Assembly (NCBI RefSeq): GCF_014649795.1
Contig: NZ_BMTS01000001.1
Location: 310,001-374,000, forward strand
Source of the DNA: Streptomyces melanogenes
GTDB taxonomy: Bacteria > Actinomycetota > Actinomycetes > Streptomycetales > Streptomycetaceae
DNA length: 64,000 nucleotides
Direction of reading: 5' to 3'
Part shown: positions 15,629-24,979 of the stretch, piece by piece
How positions within the stretch are numbered: position 1 is the first letter of the stretch
Layout of the letters: each line of letters opens with the position of its first letter
Position numbers and translations under genes: made by a program
Notes under the pieces: model-generated
Seen by the model: only the letters and a program-made list of their open reading frames with translations
Database searches by the model: none
Told to the model about the DNA's origin: nothing

Positions 15629-16624
15629 GTGAACACCACGTCGCACATCGCACCCGGGGGGTTTCTGACGCGGCCGATGGACAAGGCCGACGTGCCCGCC
15701 TGGCTGGACCTGCGCGGCGACGCGGAGCGGGTCGACCGGACCGGCCACCACGTCGACGCGGACGACCTCGCCGAAGAGCTGGAGAACCCCAAGCTGGACC
15801 TGGAGCGGGACACCCTGACGCTGTGGGACGGCGCGCGGATGGTCGCGTACGCCCTGCTGCACACCCCGGACGGCGCCGTGGACGCCGCCCGCTTCCGCGG
15901 CGACGCGGCGGTCCGGCCCGAGTGGCGGCGCCAGGGGATCGGCCGCCATCTGGTCGCCTGGATGGACTCCCGGGCCCGCGCGCTCTACGCCGAGGGCTTC
16001 ACGCACCTGCCCGGCGAGCTCCTGATCAGCGGAAAGTCCGGCGACGAGAATCTGGAGGCGCTCGCCGGGAGCGCCTCCTTCACTGCCTGCCGCTGGTGGT
16101 TCGAGATGACCCACCCGCTCAACACGGGCCGCCCGATGACCGGCGGCGTACCGCAGGGGCTGCGGCTCGTGGAGTTCGAGCCCGCGTACGACGAAGCCAC
16201 CCGGCTGGCCCACAACGACGCCTTCCGGGACCACTGGGACTTCACCGAGATGGACGGGACCGACTGGCGGACCTGGGTCGTGGGCGCCCGCTCGTTCCGC
16301 CCGGCCCTGTCGCGGCTGCTCCTGGACGGGGACGAGGTGGTGGCGTATCTGATCGCCGAGGAGTACGACGCGGACACCGCCGCCGACGGCACTCGCGACT
16401 GCCACATCGGCTACCTCGCCACCCGCCGCTCGCACCGGGGCCGCGGCGCCGCCCCCGCCCTGATGGCCGCCACCCTCGACGCGGCCCTCACCCACGGCTA
16501 CGACAGCGCCTCGCTCACCGTCGACACCGCCAACCCGTCCGGCGCCCTGGGCCTCTACGAACGTCTCGGCTTCACCGCCCACCGCGAGTACGTCACGTAC
16601 GCCCGGCCGCTGCCCCGGGCCTGA
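15629..16624 (+). CDS. Tandem GNAT-family N-acetyltransferase
   Basis: A 331-residue cytoplasmic protein with two acetyltransferase folds in one chain, at about 12-155 and 165-330. The acetyl-CoA pyrophosphate-binding loops are visible as RPEWRRQGIGRHL in the first and RRSHRGRGAAPAL in the second. The C-terminal DTANPSGALGLYERLGF strand-helix is typical of motif B. The layout recalls mycothiol synthase (MshD), but the sequence is not close enough to call it, and the acceptor is unknown. The GTG at 15629 is the best start, though the upstream GGAG is only two bases away. It stands alone, followed 123 bp later by an MFS gene on the same strand. Confidence 0.82.
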   Translation: MNTTSHIAPGGFLTRPMDKADVPAWLDLRGDAERVDRTGHHVDADDLAEELENPKLDLERDTLTLWDGARMVAYALLHTPDGAVDAARFRGDAAVRPEWRRQGIGRHLVAWMDSRARALYAEGFTHLPGELLISGKSGDENLEALAGSASFTACRWWFEMTHPLNTGRPMTGGVPQGLRLVEFEPAYDEATRLAHNDAFRDHWDFTEMDGTDWRTWVVGARSFRPALSRLLLDGDEVVAYLIAEEYDADTAADGTRDCHIGYLATRRSHRGRGAAPALMAATLDAALTHGYDSASLTVDTANPSGALGLYERLGFTAHREYVTYARPLPRA

Positions 16625-16747
16625 GCGGGGCGCCCCACACGAACGGGGTTCGCGCGGTTAGCCGCGATGATCTTCGGGTACCCGTGGCGGGCATGTCCGG
16701 TATCCGGGTGCGCAGCGGCCCGGAGCAGTCAGGTCAGGGAGGCACGC

Positions 16748-18226
16748 ATGGACGGTGTGACGGCGGGCAGCGGGGCGCGCGGCCGGACCATCACCACCGA
16801 GGTCCCCGCGCGGCTCGACCGGCTGCCCTGGTCGCGCTGGCACTGGATGATCGTCATCGGGCTCGGCACCGTCTGGATCCTCGACGGCCTCGAAGTCACC
16901 GTCGTCGGCAACATCGCCAGCCGCCTCTCCGAGGACGGCAGCGGCCTGGCCATCACCGACGCGCAGGTCACCGGCCTCGGCGCCGCGCTGTACGTGGCAG
17001 GGGCCTGCTCCGGCGCGCTGTTCTTCGGCTGGCTCACCGACCGGTACGGCCGCAAGAAGCTCTTCCTGATCACCCTCGCCGTCTATCTCGCCGCCACCGC
17101 CATGACCGCGCTGTCCTTCTCGGCCTGGTGGTTCTTCCTGTTCCGCTTCCTGACGGGCTTCGGCATCGGCGGCGAGTACGCGGCCATCAACTCCGCGATC
17201 GACGAGCTCATCCCCAGCAAGTACCGCGGCCGGGTGGACCTGATCATCAACGGCAGCTACTGGCTCGGCGCGATGGGCGGCGCGCTCCTCTCCGTACTCG
17301 CCCTCAACACGGACATCTTCCCCAAGGACCTCGGCTGGCGGCTCACCTTCGGACTCGGTGTGGTGCTCGGCCTGGTCATCCTGGTGGTGCGGCGCCATGT
17401 GCCGGAGAGCCCGCGCTGGATGTTCATCCACGGCCACGAGGAGGGCGCCGAAGAGCTCGTCGACGGCGTGGAGCGGCAGGTCGAGGAGGAGAAGGGCGAG
17501 CCGCTGCCCGCGCCGGGGCGGCTCATCACCATCGAGCAGCGCGAGAGCGTGGGGTTCGTCGAGATCGCCCGGACCCTCTTCCGCTCCTATCCGAAGCGCG
17601 CGGTGCTCGGCTTCGCGCTCTTCATCGGGCAGGCCTTCCTGTACAACGCCATCACGTTCGGCTTCGGTTCGATCCTGGTGAAGTTCTTCGACGTCTCCAG
17701 CGGGGCGACGGGCTACTTCTTCGCCGTCATCGCCTTCGGCAACTTCCTCGGGCCGCTGCTGCTCGGCCGGTTCTTCGACACCGTCGGGCGCAAGGTGATG
17801 ATCGCCGGGACGTATCTGCTCTCCGGCGTTCTGCTCTTCGTCACGGCCTGGTTCTTCAGCCAGGGGTGGCTGAACGCGCCCACGATGACCGCGTGCTGGT
17901 GCGTGGTGCTGTTCTTCGCGTCGGCGGGGGCCAGTTCGGCGTATCTGACGGTGAGTGAGATCTTCCCGATGGAGACACGGGCGATGGCGATCGCCTTCTT
18001 CTACGCGATCGGCACGGCGGCCGGCGGCATCTCCGGGCCGCTGGTCTTCTCGGACCTGACGTCGAGCGGAGTGGTCGACGACGCGGTCCTGGCGTTCTGC
18101 ATCGGCGCGGCCCTGATGACGGTGGCGGGCACGGTGGCCGCGTTCTTCGCGGTCGACGCCGAGGGCAAGGCACTGGAGGACATCGCCACGCCGCTGTCGG
18201 TGCGGGAGGCGACCGCCGGGGGATGA
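16748..18226 (+). CDS. MFS transporter of the sugar/metabolite:proton symporter type
   Basis: A 492-residue transporter with twelve predicted helices. The loop after helix 2 carries the MFS motif GWLTDRYGRKK, and FLTGFGIGGEYAAINSAIDEL follows in helix 4. A charged central loop separates the two halves (about residues 215-265). This pattern fits the metabolite:proton symporter (MHS) or sugar-porter branches. The substrate cannot be read from sequence. ATG 16748 is preferred over an upstream start because GGGAGG sits six bases before it. No regulator is adjacent. Confidence 0.86.
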   Translation: MDGVTAGSGARGRTITTEVPARLDRLPWSRWHWMIVIGLGTVWILDGLEVTVVGNIASRLSEDGSGLAITDAQVTGLGAALYVAGACSGALFFGWLTDRYGRKKLFLITLAVYLAATAMTALSFSAWWFFLFRFLTGFGIGGEYAAINSAIDELIPSKYRGRVDLIINGSYWLGAMGGALLSVLALNTDIFPKDLGWRLTFGLGVVLGLVILVVRRHVPESPRWMFIHGHEEGAEELVDGVERQVEEEKGEPLPAPGRLITIEQRESVGFVEIARTLFRSYPKRAVLGFALFIGQAFLYNAITFGFGSILVKFFDVSSGATGYFFAVIAFGNFLGPLLLGRFFDTVGRKVMIAGTYLLSGVLLFVTAWFFSQGWLNAPTMTACWCVVLFFASAGASSAYLTVSEIFPMETRAMAIAFFYAIGTAAGGISGPLVFSDLTSSGVVDDAVLAFCIGAALMTVAGTVAAFFAVDAEGKALEDIATPLSVREATAGG

Positions 18227-18232
18227 GGACCG

Positions 18233-18260
18233 GGAGGCCGCCCCTTGTGCGGCGGCCTCC
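18233..18260. terminator. Terminator between the MFS and protease genes
   Basis: GGAGGCCGCC (18233-18242) pairs with 18251-18260 around an 8-base loop, between convergent genes. Confidence 0.65.
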
Positions 18261-18269
18261 GGGCCGAGG

Positions 18270-19379
18270 TCAGTTCACGTTGACCGCGCTCCAGGCCGCG
18301 GCCACCGCGGCGGCCGCGGGGCTGGTCGTCCCGTACAGGTCGCGGGCGGCGGCGATCGTGGCGGTGCGTGCGGCGCGGTAGTTGGCGTTGGGGGTCAGGT
18401 ACTGGGTCAGGGTGCGGTACCAGATCGCCGCCGCCTTGGTGCGGCCGATGCCGAGGAGCTTGGCGCCGTTGACGGTCGGGCTGTCGTACGAGATCCCGTT
18501 GATCACCCGGGGGCCGCTGCCCTCCGCGAGCAGGAAGAAGAAGTGGTTGGCCACACCGGAGCCGTAGTGCGGGTCCAGGGTGGGCAGCGACGGCGACCAG
18601 TAGTCCGGCGAGACGCCGTCCCGGGAGGGGCGGTCCATGTAGCGCAGGGGTGTGCCGTTGCCGTTGAAGTCGGGCTTCTCGCCGATGAAGTAGTCCGGCA
18701 CGTCGGCCGGGATGTTGGCGTGGAACTCGACCATGGTGGCGAAGATGTCCGAAGTGGCCTCGTTGAGGGCGCCGGGTTCGCCGCTGTAGCCGAGCCCGGC
18801 GGTGGCCGAGGTGACGCCGTGCGTGATCTCGTGGGCGCCGATGTCGAGAGCGGTGAGCGGGTGCGCGTTGCCGGGCCCGTCACCGTAGTTGATGCACCCG
18901 CACGCGTCGCTCCAGAACACGTTGGGGTAGTTGGAGCCGTAGTGCACGACGCTGCGGACCCCCTTGCCGTCGTTGCGTACGCCCAGGCGGTTGAAGGACG
19001 ACTTGTAGTAGTCCCACACCGAGGCCGCCGCGAACTGGGCGTCCACCCCCACGGACTGGCGGTTGGTCGGCAGTCCGTTGCCCCATACGTTGTCGGCATC
19101 GGTCAGGATGGCGTGGGTCTGTCCGTCGACGGTGTCGGTGTTGCCCCGGGTCGGGTCCTGGAGCAGATACGACGTGGCCGTCTTCGTGGTCGTCAGCGGC
19201 ACCTTGCCGTCGAAGACCCCGGTGCCGCTGCCCAGTGCGGGTGAGTCGGCCGCGGCCGGTGGAGCGCCGGTCAGGCCCGCGACGGTGGCCGATACGGTGA
19301 GGACGGCCGCCGCGAGCGCGGCCCGGCCGCGTCCCGTGGTGTGCGTGCGTCTGGCGCTGCGGTTTCCCTGTCGGTCCAT
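18270..19379 (-). CDS. Secreted M4 (thermolysin-like) metalloprotease lacking the usual propeptide
   Basis: A 369-residue exported zinc protease. The zinc site HEITH (His183, Glu184, His187) and the third ligand Glu207 (in GALNEATSD) are intact. Residues 1-44 are a signal peptide, and the mature M4 domain starts almost at once (SGTGVFDGKVPL). The FTP and PepSY prodomains found in most M4 precursors, including its neighbour, are absent. The mature part aligns with that of the adjacent protease, so the two probably arose by duplication. How it folds or is kept inactive without a prodomain is unclear. The ATG at 19379 has GAGGGG about ten bases upstream. Confidence 0.9.
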   Translation of the reverse strand: MDRQGNRSARRTHTTGRGRAALAAAVLTVSATVAGLTGAPPAAADSPALGSGTGVFDGKVPLTTTKTATSYLLQDPTRGNTDTVDGQTHAILTDADNVWGNGLPTNRQSVGVDAQFAAASVWDYYKSSFNRLGVRNDGKGVRSVVHYGSNYPNVFWSDACGCINYGDGPGNAHPLTALDIGAHEITHGVTSATAGLGYSGEPGALNEATSDIFATMVEFHANIPADVPDYFIGEKPDFNGNGTPLRYMDRPSRDGVSPDYWSPSLPTLDPHYGSGVANHFFFLLAEGSGPRVINGISYDSPTVNGAKLLGIGRTKAAAIWYRTLTQYLTPNANYRAARTATIAAARDLYGTTSPAAAAVAAAWSAVNVN

Positions 19380-19549
19380 CTGCTGTCTGCCCCTCGGTCG
19401 GCGACGCGGGCGCGGTGGCGCCTCGCTCTCGGGGCGCCGGGTGGGCGCCGGGTCGCAGCATGGGGGAGCGGCGCACGGGTTGGCAGGATCCCGTCAAGAA
19501 AATGGCTCGGCTTCGCCGCTGGGGCGACGGGATCCGGTCATCGAACGGC

Positions 19550-19584
19550 GAAGGCGCCCCCGCGGGTCTCGCGGGAGCGCCTTC
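19550..19584. terminator. Terminator of the larger M4 protease gene
   Basis: GAAGGCGC (19550-19557) pairs with 19577-19584, and after one mismatch CCCGCG pairs with CGCGGG around a 5-base loop. It lies 18 bp beyond the minus-strand stop. Confidence 0.7.
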
Positions 19585-19602
19585 TGGGAACTGCGTCAGG
19601 CG

Positions 19603-21411
19603 TCAGTGCTTCGGCGTGTTCGCCACGGTGACGTTGACGGCGGCCCAGGCCTTGTCCACCGTCTTGTACTCGACGCTGTTCGCGCCGTACAGGTCGGTCG
19701 CCGCCTTCAGCGTCGCCGTGCGGGCGTCGTGGAAGTCGGTCGTGGAGACCATGTAGCGGGACAGGGCGCGGTAGAAGATCTGCGTGGCCTTGTCCCGGCC
19801 GATGCCGGTCACGGTCGAGCCGTCGTACGTCGGCGAGTCGTAGGCGACCCCGCCGATCGTCTTCTGGCCGCTGCCCTCGGCGAGCAGGTAGTACGCGTGC
19901 GAGGAGACGCCGGAACCGGCGTGCACCTCGGTGTCGTACGACGCCGGCGACCAGTAGTCGACCGTGCCTTCCAGCTTGTCGAGCGACGGCTTGTCCAGAC
20001 GGCGCAGGAAGGTCTGGGCCAGGCCCAGCTTCTCGCCCATCAGGTAGTTCGGCGGGTTCTTCGGGTTGTTGGTCTGGAACTCGACCGCGCTCCCGAAGAT
20101 GTCCGCCAGCGACTCGTTGAGCGAGCCCGCCTCACCGAACTGGTTGTCGTTCGCGTCGACCCGGGTCGGCTGGAGGTTGGCCGTGGCGTCGACGACGCCG
20201 TGGGTGAGCTCGTGGCCCGTGACGTCGAGCACGACCAGCGGCTTGGTGAAGGTCTGGCCGTCACCGTCGCCGTAGAGCATGCAGCCGCAGTCCGAGTACC
20301 AGAAGGCGTTGCCGACGTTGGTGCCGAAGTGCACCATCGCGCGGGCGCCGACGCCGTCGTTCTTGATGCCGTTGCGGCCCAGCACCTTCTTGTAGAAGTC
20401 GAGGGTGCTGGCGACGCCGAACTGGGCGTCCACGGCGGCCGTCTGACGGCTGCTCAGGGCGCTGTTGCCCCAGGTGTTGTTGGTGCTGGTGAACGGCTTG
20501 CCCTGGGAGAACTGCACGACCTCGCGGCCGCCGGCGTCGCGCGTCTCGGTGTTGCCGCGCGAGGCGTCCTTGAGCAGGTAGGAGCTGCTGCCGGTCTTCA
20601 GCGTGTTCAGCTGGACCTGGCCGACGAACAGCGAGTTGCCGGTGCCGAGCGAGGGGATGCCCGCGCTCTTCGGCGGGTTGAACGGCTTGGCGCCGGACGC
20701 CGAGGCGGCCGCGCCGGAGGGGGCGGTCGCACCGGTCAGGGGCGCCACCTTCTCGCCGCGCTGGCGCAGCTTCGCCTTCAGCTGCGGCGAGACGAACTGG
20801 TCGTTGACCGGGGCGTTGCTGAGCACGGCACCGGTGGCGGCGTCGACGACGACCGTGCGGGCGCCGCCCCCCTCGGTGGTCTTGCTGCCGGTGACCTTGA
20901 TCTGGTACGCGAGCGCCGTGCGGTCGGCGCGCGCGTCGACGACCAGCTCGGCCGAGTCGGCGTCTCCCTTCGCCACCGAGGCCGCCTTCGCCTTGGCCTG
21001 CTCGGCCGTCAGCTTCGGGGTCTTGGCGGTGACGGCGACCTGCTTGCGGGTGGCCCGGGTCACGTCCAGGTAGGCGGACTTGGCGTCGAGGTGGACGACC
21101 AGGTCGCCGCCGAGGACCGGCAGGCCCTTGTGGGCGCGGACGAACCGGACGTGCTGCTTGCCGTCCGGGTCGATCAGGGTGTCGGTGGCCGTCAGGGTGT
21201 CGTCCTTGGAGACACCGGTGGCGGCGGCGTGCGCGAAGGCGGCGGCGCGCGCCGCCTCCACGACCGACTGGGCGGACTTGACGGCGGCGACGGAGGAGGT
21301 CCCGGTGGTGGCGGAGGTCGCGACGGCGGTGCCCACGCCCCCTGCCGTGATGGTCGCGGCCGTGGTGACGGCCAGGGCGATCGCCAGTCTGCGTATGTGG
21401 GGTGTACGCAC
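19603..21411 (-). CDS. Secreted M4 metalloprotease precursor with FTP/PepSY prodomain
   Basis: A 602-residue exported zinc endopeptidase. A signal peptide (1-34) is followed by the FTP and PepSY prodomain (about 45-200; HKGLPVLGGDLVVHLD is the FTP hallmark), a short Ala/Pro linker, and the M4 catalytic domain (about 258-600). HELTH (His400, Glu401, His404) and Glu433 bind zinc, and a His in the HAGSGVSSHAYYLL region completes the active site. The prodomain acts as chaperone and inhibitor until removed outside the cell. The start is GTG 21411, with AAGGA about nine bases upstream. It lies directly upstream of the smaller M4 gene on the same strand, but a terminator separates them. Confidence 0.93.
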   Translation of the reverse strand: MRTPHIRRLAIALAVTTAATITAGGVGTAVATSATTGTSSVAAVKSAQSVVEAARAAAFAHAAATGVSKDDTLTATDTLIDPDGKQHVRFVRAHKGLPVLGGDLVVHLDAKSAYLDVTRATRKQVAVTAKTPKLTAEQAKAKAASVAKGDADSAELVVDARADRTALAYQIKVTGSKTTEGGGARTVVVDAATGAVLSNAPVNDQFVSPQLKAKLRQRGEKVAPLTGATAPSGAAASASGAKPFNPPKSAGIPSLGTGNSLFVGQVQLNTLKTGSSSYLLKDASRGNTETRDAGGREVVQFSQGKPFTSTNNTWGNSALSSRQTAAVDAQFGVASTLDFYKKVLGRNGIKNDGVGARAMVHFGTNVGNAFWYSDCGCMLYGDGDGQTFTKPLVVLDVTGHELTHGVVDATANLQPTRVDANDNQFGEAGSLNESLADIFGSAVEFQTNNPKNPPNYLMGEKLGLAQTFLRRLDKPSLDKLEGTVDYWSPASYDTEVHAGSGVSSHAYYLLAEGSGQKTIGGVAYDSPTYDGSTVTGIGRDKATQIFYRALSRYMVSTTDFHDARTATLKAATDLYGANSVEYKTVDKAWAAVNVTVANTPKH

Positions 21412-21839
21412 TATGGAGGGTCCTTATGTGTTGCGGGGGCGGCCGGCTACAACCGCCCGTACGCACGGTGCCCTTGAGCACCGCGGGGACTGTGTGGCCC
21501 CGAGCGAACCCTGCTACGCCTGACATGTGCATGTAAAGGCGTTTGTTCGGCTTACGCGCCTTTGGAACTCAGATTTAACAATCGTCCCCGCCCAACTGAA
21601 CGGAGGGCGACGGGCTGTGTGTTCTCTGTGTTCCTGCTGTATGCCACTGGTCCAGATGCACGCACGACGGGGTTGGTTGCTCCGCCCGCACACTGTGCTG
21701 GTGATCACAGCGCGCGGACGGTGCTTCCTCCATGTACGTACGGTGCTTTCTCCGCGTACGGGGAAAACGCGCATGTTCCAGCAGGTCGGCCGGGGTGTGA
21801 TCCTCTCACCCCGGCCGTGCCGCGGCCGGTGCGGGGGTG
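21412..21839. other. Intergenic region upstream of the M4 protease gene
   Basis: These 428 bp hold the protease promoter region and, at the far end, the terminator of the propeller gene. GC content is lower than elsewhere. Inverted repeats ACATG-TG-CATGT near 21523 and AAAGGCG-N15-CGCCTTT (21535-21563) are visible and may be regulatory. No gene was recognised. Confidence 0.5.
21787..21817. terminator. Terminator of the YVTN propeller gene
   Basis: An 11-bp perfect stem (CGGCCGGGGTG and complement) with a 9-base loop, 23 bp beyond the minus-strand stop at 21840. Confidence 0.75.
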
Positions 21840-23099
21840 TCAGCCCCCGGACGGGCCGGTCCAGTCGGCGGAGACATGGCCGATGCGCACCCGCTGCGGG
21901 TGGTCGCCGACCGCGACGGACACCGTCTTCTGTCCGGTCGCGAAGTCGATCGCGGTGATCCGGTCCGCCCCGGCCTCGGAGATGACACAGGCCTTGCCGT
22001 CCCCGCTCACCGTCGCCCAGTACGGCTTGGAGGCGGGAACCAAGGGGCCTTCCTGCAACGTTGTACGGTCGACGACCGTCGCGTAGTCGTCCATCGTCCC
22101 GGCGACGCAGAGCTTGGCCCCGTCGGGGCTGATCGACAGCCCGTGGTGGCGCGAGTCGTTGACCCAGGTGGTGCGGTCCTCGCTGGTCGCGGGGTTCTTG
22201 GGGAGTGTCTTGGAGCGGGTGATCCGGTCGGTGGCGATGTCGTATTCGAGGAAGCCGTTGAAGAACGACACCTGGAAGTAGAGCTTCGACTCGTCGGGGG
22301 TGAAGACCACGGGCCGGACGGCGTCGGAGAGGTCCTTGCGGCCGAACGCGTCGAGCCGGTCGCGCATGTCGATGGTCTTGACCGTCTTGAAGGTGTGCGC
22401 GTCCACCACGGTGATGTGCCGGTCGCCCTTCGTCCAGTCCAGCCACGGGTCGTCGAGGGCCGTGTTGACCTCCCCGATCGCCATGTTCCACAGATACTTG
22501 CCGCCGTCGGTGAAGACGTTTTCGTGGGGTTTGTCGCCGGTCGCGAACGAACCGAGCTGCTTGCCGCTCGCGATGTCGAGCACGTGCACGGTGTTCGAGG
22601 TGGACGCGGAGACGGCGACCCGGGTGCCGTCGGGGGAGACCGCCATGTGGTCCGAGCGGTAACCCGACACGGGGAAGCGCCAGTTGATGCGTCCGGTGGC
22701 AAGGTCGATCGACACGACGTCGGCGAAACTGGGCCGGGAGACCACGACGGCGGAGCCGTCGGGCGTGGAGTACATGTCGTCGACGAACTGGTCGTGGCCC
22801 TCGCCGGGGCCCTGTCTGATGCCGAGGAAGTAGGCCAGTTTGATCGGGTTGAGGTAGATCTCGGTCATCCGCTGGTCCTTGTCCGGAATGACGTTGATCC
22901 GCCCGATCCGGGCCAGGGCGCCGCTGGACTCGACGACGTCGGCGGTGCCGTCCCAGTTGTTGCCCACGAACAGGACCTCGCGCAGCCCCGCGGCGGCGGA
23001 GGCCGAAGGCGGTGCGGAGGCGGTCGCGGTCGCGGAGGCCCCGGTCACGGCCAGGGTCACCACGGCCGCCAGGGAGCCGAGCGTTCGGTAGAGGGGCAT
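21840..23099 (-). CDS. Secreted YVTN/cytochrome-type beta-propeller protein
   Basis: A 419-residue exported protein. A signal peptide (1-38) is followed by seven-bladed propeller-type repeats: SPDGTRVAVSASTSNTVHVL, DGGKYLWNMA, TPDESKLYFQ, SPDGAKLCVAG and similar blades. YVTN-repeat proteins bind proteins, sugars or cofactors at the surface; no catalytic site is recognised. ATG 23099 is preferred because GGAG lies five bases upstream and the signal peptide starts there; a longer start at 23138 adds 13 atypical residues. It is one of five consecutive exported-protein genes on this strand. Confidence 0.82.
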   Translation of the reverse strand: MPLYRTLGSLAAVVTLAVTGASATATASAPPSASAAAGLREVLFVGNNWDGTADVVESSGALARIGRINVIPDKDQRMTEIYLNPIKLAYFLGIRQGPGEGHDQFVDDMYSTPDGSAVVVSRPSFADVVSIDLATGRINWRFPVSGYRSDHMAVSPDGTRVAVSASTSNTVHVLDIASGKQLGSFATGDKPHENVFTDGGKYLWNMAIGEVNTALDDPWLDWTKGDRHITVVDAHTFKTVKTIDMRDRLDAFGRKDLSDAVRPVVFTPDESKLYFQVSFFNGFLEYDIATDRITRSKTLPKNPATSEDRTTWVNDSRHHGLSISPDGAKLCVAGTMDDYATVVDRTTLQEGPLVPASKPYWATVSGDGKACVISEAGADRITAIDFATGQKTVSVAVGDHPQRVRIGHVSADWTGPSGG

Positions 23100-23215
23100 C
23101 GTCACTCCGGTGATCTTGTGGGGGGGCATGGCAATCACGGTGCGATGTGGCTACGGGACGGTAATGAGCGGCGCCCGACAAGACAAGAGCCATGACGACG
23201 GCGTCCGGACACGCG

Positions 23216-23254
23216 CGAACCGCCGCCCACCCGCGAAGGGGGGACGGCGGTTCG
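23216..23254. terminator. Terminator of the jelly-roll protein gene
   Basis: CGAACCGCCG (23216-23225) pairs with CGGCGGTTCG (23245-23254), extended inward by CCC/GGG past a one-base bulge. It lies 19 bp beyond the stop at 23273. Confidence 0.72.
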
Positions 23255-23272
23255 GGTGACGCGACCGCGGGG

Positions 23273-24742
23273 TCAGCTCACGTCGAGCGCCGTGTCGTCG
23301 ATGACGAACGACGTCTGGAGCTGGGAGCCCTCGGTGCCGGTGAACTTCACGGTGACCGTCTGCCCGGCGTACGCGCCGAGGTCGAAGGTCCGCTGCGTGT
23401 AGCCACTGGCGGCGTTGAGGTTGGAGTACGTGGCGAGGGTGGACAGCACCGTCCCGCCGCCGTTGACCACCTGCGCCTTGAGCGTGTCGTAGGCCGTCGT
23501 CGTGGTTGTCTCGGCCGTGTCGACGTGCAGGTAGAAGCTGAGCTTCGTGCTGGTGCAGCCCGCCGGGATCGTCACCGACTGGGAGAGCGTGTCGGTGCGG
23601 GCCGAGCCGTAGCCGTTCAGCCATGCCTTGTACGTGCCGGTGCGCGCGGCCTCGCCGGAGTCGTTGGTGATCACACCGCTGGTGCCCGACCACGCCGAAC
23701 TTCCGGACTCGAAGCCGGGGTCGGCGAGCAGCTGGGCGGCGGTGCAGGTGCCGCCGGTCCCGCCGCCGTCGCCACCGCTGCCCGAGCCCGCGGCGCCCGC
23801 GAGCCACTCCGTACCGTTGAGGGCGAGGGCCGCGTCCGTGCCGGCCGGGTCGTTCCAGCCGTCGTAGAGGGTGTTGCCCGACTGGCCGGTGCCGTCGTCG
23901 ATGGGCGAGCTGTCGCCCCAGAACGCCACCCGGCCGCTGCCGAAGGTGCTGGTCGCGAAGAACGCGCCGGTGTTGCCCGAGGAGCCCGTGCGGTACACCA
24001 GACCCTTGACCGCCGGGTTGTCCGCGGGCTTCAGGGTGGCCGTGGTGCCGTTGCGGATGATGCTGCCGGTGACCTTGCCGAAGGAGCCGTTGAGCACCGG
24101 GTCCGTGGTGCTGGAGACGGCCCTCGGGTTGTCGGTGCCGATGTTGAGCGAGTCGATGGAGAACCCGAACGGGTCGGTGCTGTCCACGCTGTTGTTGGTC
24201 ATCAGGTCGTTGAGGACCTTGACCGCGTCGGCGCCGTCGTTGTTGCGGTCCGAGCCGGTGTGGTCGGAGATCATGAAGAGACCTCCGCCGTTCTGCACGA
24301 ACTTCATGACCGCGGTCTTCTCGGACGCCGAGAGCAGCACGTTCGGCTCGGGCAGCACGAACGTGTCGAAGTTCTGCAGGTCGAGCGCCGACGAGGTGCC
24401 GTAGGTGATCGTGTTGCCGGAAGGCAGCGTCTTGAGCGAGTAGTCGCCGGTCTTCTGGAGCGCGACGCCCCAGGACGACAGCGCACCGGTCCAGTCCTTC
24501 TCCGCTGTGGGGTTGGCCTTCTGGCCGAGCGGGTCCGGCTGGCTCGTACCGATGATCCAGTCGGCGTTGCCGGCGGTCTCGGCCTTCGAGTTGTCGAAGA
24601 GCACGCGGTGCGGGGTGGTGGCCGCGGCGGCCGGGGGAGCGGTGACGGCCAGCGCGGCGGTACCGGCGCCGACCATGCCGAACACGGCGAGTGCGGTCGC
24701 GAGTCTCTGCCGTGACCTTGGGGAACTCCGGGGTCGGAGCAT
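23273..24742 (-). CDS. Secreted two-domain protein: GATase-like domain plus jelly-roll domain
   Basis: A 489-residue exported protein. A signal peptide (1-41) leads into a Rossmann/GATase-like domain (about 45-310) with [29 protein letters not shown] and [13 protein letters not shown], which resembles putative hydrolase domains of unknown activity. After a Gly/Ser linker (about 325-340) comes a C-terminal jelly-roll (about 345-488; [11 protein letters not shown] to [11 protein letters not shown]) of the kind fused to secreted Streptomyces proteases and glycosidases. It may anchor the protein to a polymer (inference). The ATG at 24742 is preceded by GGAGGT at six bases. Confidence 0.78.
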   Translation of the reverse strand: MLRPRSSPRSRQRLATALAVFGMVGAGTAALAVTAPPAAAATTPHRVLFDNSKAETAGNADWIIGTSQPDPLGQKANPTAEKDWTGALSSWGVALQKTGDYSLKTLPSGNTITYGTSSALDLQNFDTFVLPEPNVLLSASEKTAVMKFVQNGGGLFMISDHTGSDRNNDGADAVKVLNDLMTNNSVDSTDPFGFSIDSLNIGTDNPRAVSSTTDPVLNGSFGKVTGSIIRNGTTATLKPADNPAVKGLVYRTGSSGNTGAFFATSTFGSGRVAFWGDSSPIDDGTGQSGNTLYDGWNDPAGTDAALALNGTEWLAGAAGSGSGGDGGGTGGTCTAAQLLADPGFESGSSAWSGTSGVITNDSGEAARTGTYKAWLNGYGSARTDTLSQSVTIPAGCTSTKLSFYLHVDTAETTTTTAYDTLKAQVVNGGGTVLSTLATYSNLNAASGYTQRTFDLGAYAGQTVTVKFTGTEGSQLQTSFVIDDTALDVS

Positions 24743-24979
24743 CCTGCTACCTCCATGAGGGGTGGGGGAGAGGCGGTGCGGGCGCCCAGTCTGCGCGCGT
24801 AGAACGGCAGTTGGGGTACTGCCGGACGACACGCACTTGAACGGTACATGGCGAGATCGCGTCGGTGCAGTGTCCTGGCGGGGCCGATCTGAACCGGCCA
24901 CCGCCGACCATGCCGCGCCCGGGCAAGCGAAGGCCCCCGCCGGCCGCGCCGACGAGGGCCTGACAACCCGTCAAATCTC

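Noticed and set aside
22660..22662. Possible TTA codon in the YVTN propeller gene
   Set aside because: The TTA spans two codons (GGT TAC), so it is not read as leucine.
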